From Gorillibacterium massiliense (GTDB lineage Bacteria > Bacillota > Bacilli > Paenibacillales > NBRC-103111): DNA of 64,000 nt. Made by a program: the position numbers and the translations under genes. The stretch covers positions 1 to 64,000 of the forward strand of contig NZ_CBQR020000101.1 in assembly GCF_000455485.1 (NCBI RefSeq), written 5' to 3'. This document shows, piece by piece, positions 63,759-64,000 of the stretch. Below the pieces are notes generated by a model, which worked only from the letters and a program-made list of their open reading frames with translations, was not told where the DNA came from and searched no databases. Each line of letters opens with the position of its first letter. The first letter of the stretch is position 1.

Positions 63759-64000
63759 CTATTTTATAAGATTGCCCATTCGATCATAGAATAAATATTC
63801 ACCTGTAAAATCTTCAATGGGCAATTTTATCAAAGTGAGTGAAGGATTGGCATCGATTTCTTTATCGATTGTTTTCCCGTCCTTTACCGTCATTTCTATT
63901 TTTGATAAGTCGGCATTCAAACTTAGGACAACTAAGTAGGGAACGATTTCATTTTTCTCGTCGAACAAGTCGATATATTGAATATAAATATCACTTGCTC
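63759..64000 (-). CDS. Hypothetical protein, C-terminal part (runs off the edge)
   Basis: The frame ends at 63759 and stays open to the right edge of the window, so the gene is incomplete: about 79 residues are seen, including SDIYIQYIDLFDEKNE at the border. The sequence is soluble and beta-rich, ending GEYLFYDRMGNLIK. A TTG at 63968 need not be the start. No family is recognised. The region is AT-richer than the neighbouring UbiB gene. Confidence 0.6.
   Translation of the reverse strand, partial: ASDIYIQYIDLFDEKNEIVPYLVVLSLNADLSKIEMTVKDGKTIDKEIDANPSLTLIKLPIEDFTGEYLFYDRMGNLIK

Noticed and set aside
1-64000. CRISPR array, prophage, insertion sequence, rRNA or tRNA genes
   Set aside because: I looked for regular spacer-repeat blocks, transposase or integrase motifs and cloverleaf-type sequences and saw none; without a covariance search a single tRNA cannot be fully excluded.

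Overview
The window looks like chromosome of a soil-type member of the Paenibacillaceae (Paenibacillus or Cohnella relatives). The grounds are strong GGAGG-type ribosome binding sites with frequent TTG and GTG starts, LplA/LplB/LplC-like sugar importers paired with YesM/YesN-like two-component systems, many glycoside hydrolases, a GlnS in a Gram-positive background, and PadR/DUF1048 modules. No rRNA, tRNA, CRISPR array, phage or transposase gene was seen. This assignment is inference from gene content; no database was searched.

Layout. 0-4.1 kb: an MBL-fold hydrolase, a lone receiver protein, and a PadR - DUF1048 - DUF1048 - ABC exporter operon. 4.2-11 kb: a self-contained sugar operon (two permeases, binding lipoprotein, LacI regulator, BadF-type sugar kinase, GH4 glycosidase) behind a good promoter with two LacI/cre-like operators 101 bp apart. 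11-18.7 kb: GNAT acetyltransferase, GH113 beta-mannanase, chemoreceptor, FeoB with a 57-residue Cys-rich partner under a Fur box, a membrane-anchored alpha/beta hydrolase, and two very small genes.

18.8-41.4 kb, all on the minus strand: a probable N-glycan (or mannoprotein glycan) utilisation locus. A secreted GH85 endo-beta-N-acetylglucosaminidase would release oligomannose glycans outside the cell. An LplABC-like importer, controlled by a YesM/YesN-like sensor and AraC-type regulator, would bring them in. Cytoplasmic GH125 alpha-1,6-mannosidase, GH38 alpha-mannosidase, a GH130 phosphorylase (probably splitting the Man-beta-1,4-GlcNAc core), a GH3 beta-glycosidase, a 1038-residue clan GH-A enzyme of unknown specificity and a CutC protein would finish the job. 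The locus is a mosaic: 25.5-41.5 kb is visibly AT-richer than the GH130-GH38-GH3 part and both flanks. Three damaged places are visible: a one-base frameshift at the start of one permease, a decayed CBM32-like tail after GH85, and broken coding remnants between CutC and the 1038-residue enzyme.

41.7-64 kb is housekeeping and stress genes: two paralogous M29 aminopeptidases, a nitroreductase, an AraC/GyrI-like regulator, an ECF sigma/DUF4179 anti-sigma pair, glutaminyl-tRNA synthetase with an Ala-rich insertion, a TetR-MFS pair with two clear operators, a gene-free 0.7-kb stretch, SfsA, a thymidylate kinase, a ROK kinase, a MarR-controlled heterodimeric ABC exporter, and a phasin-like/UbiB kinase pair. 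The last gene runs off the right edge.
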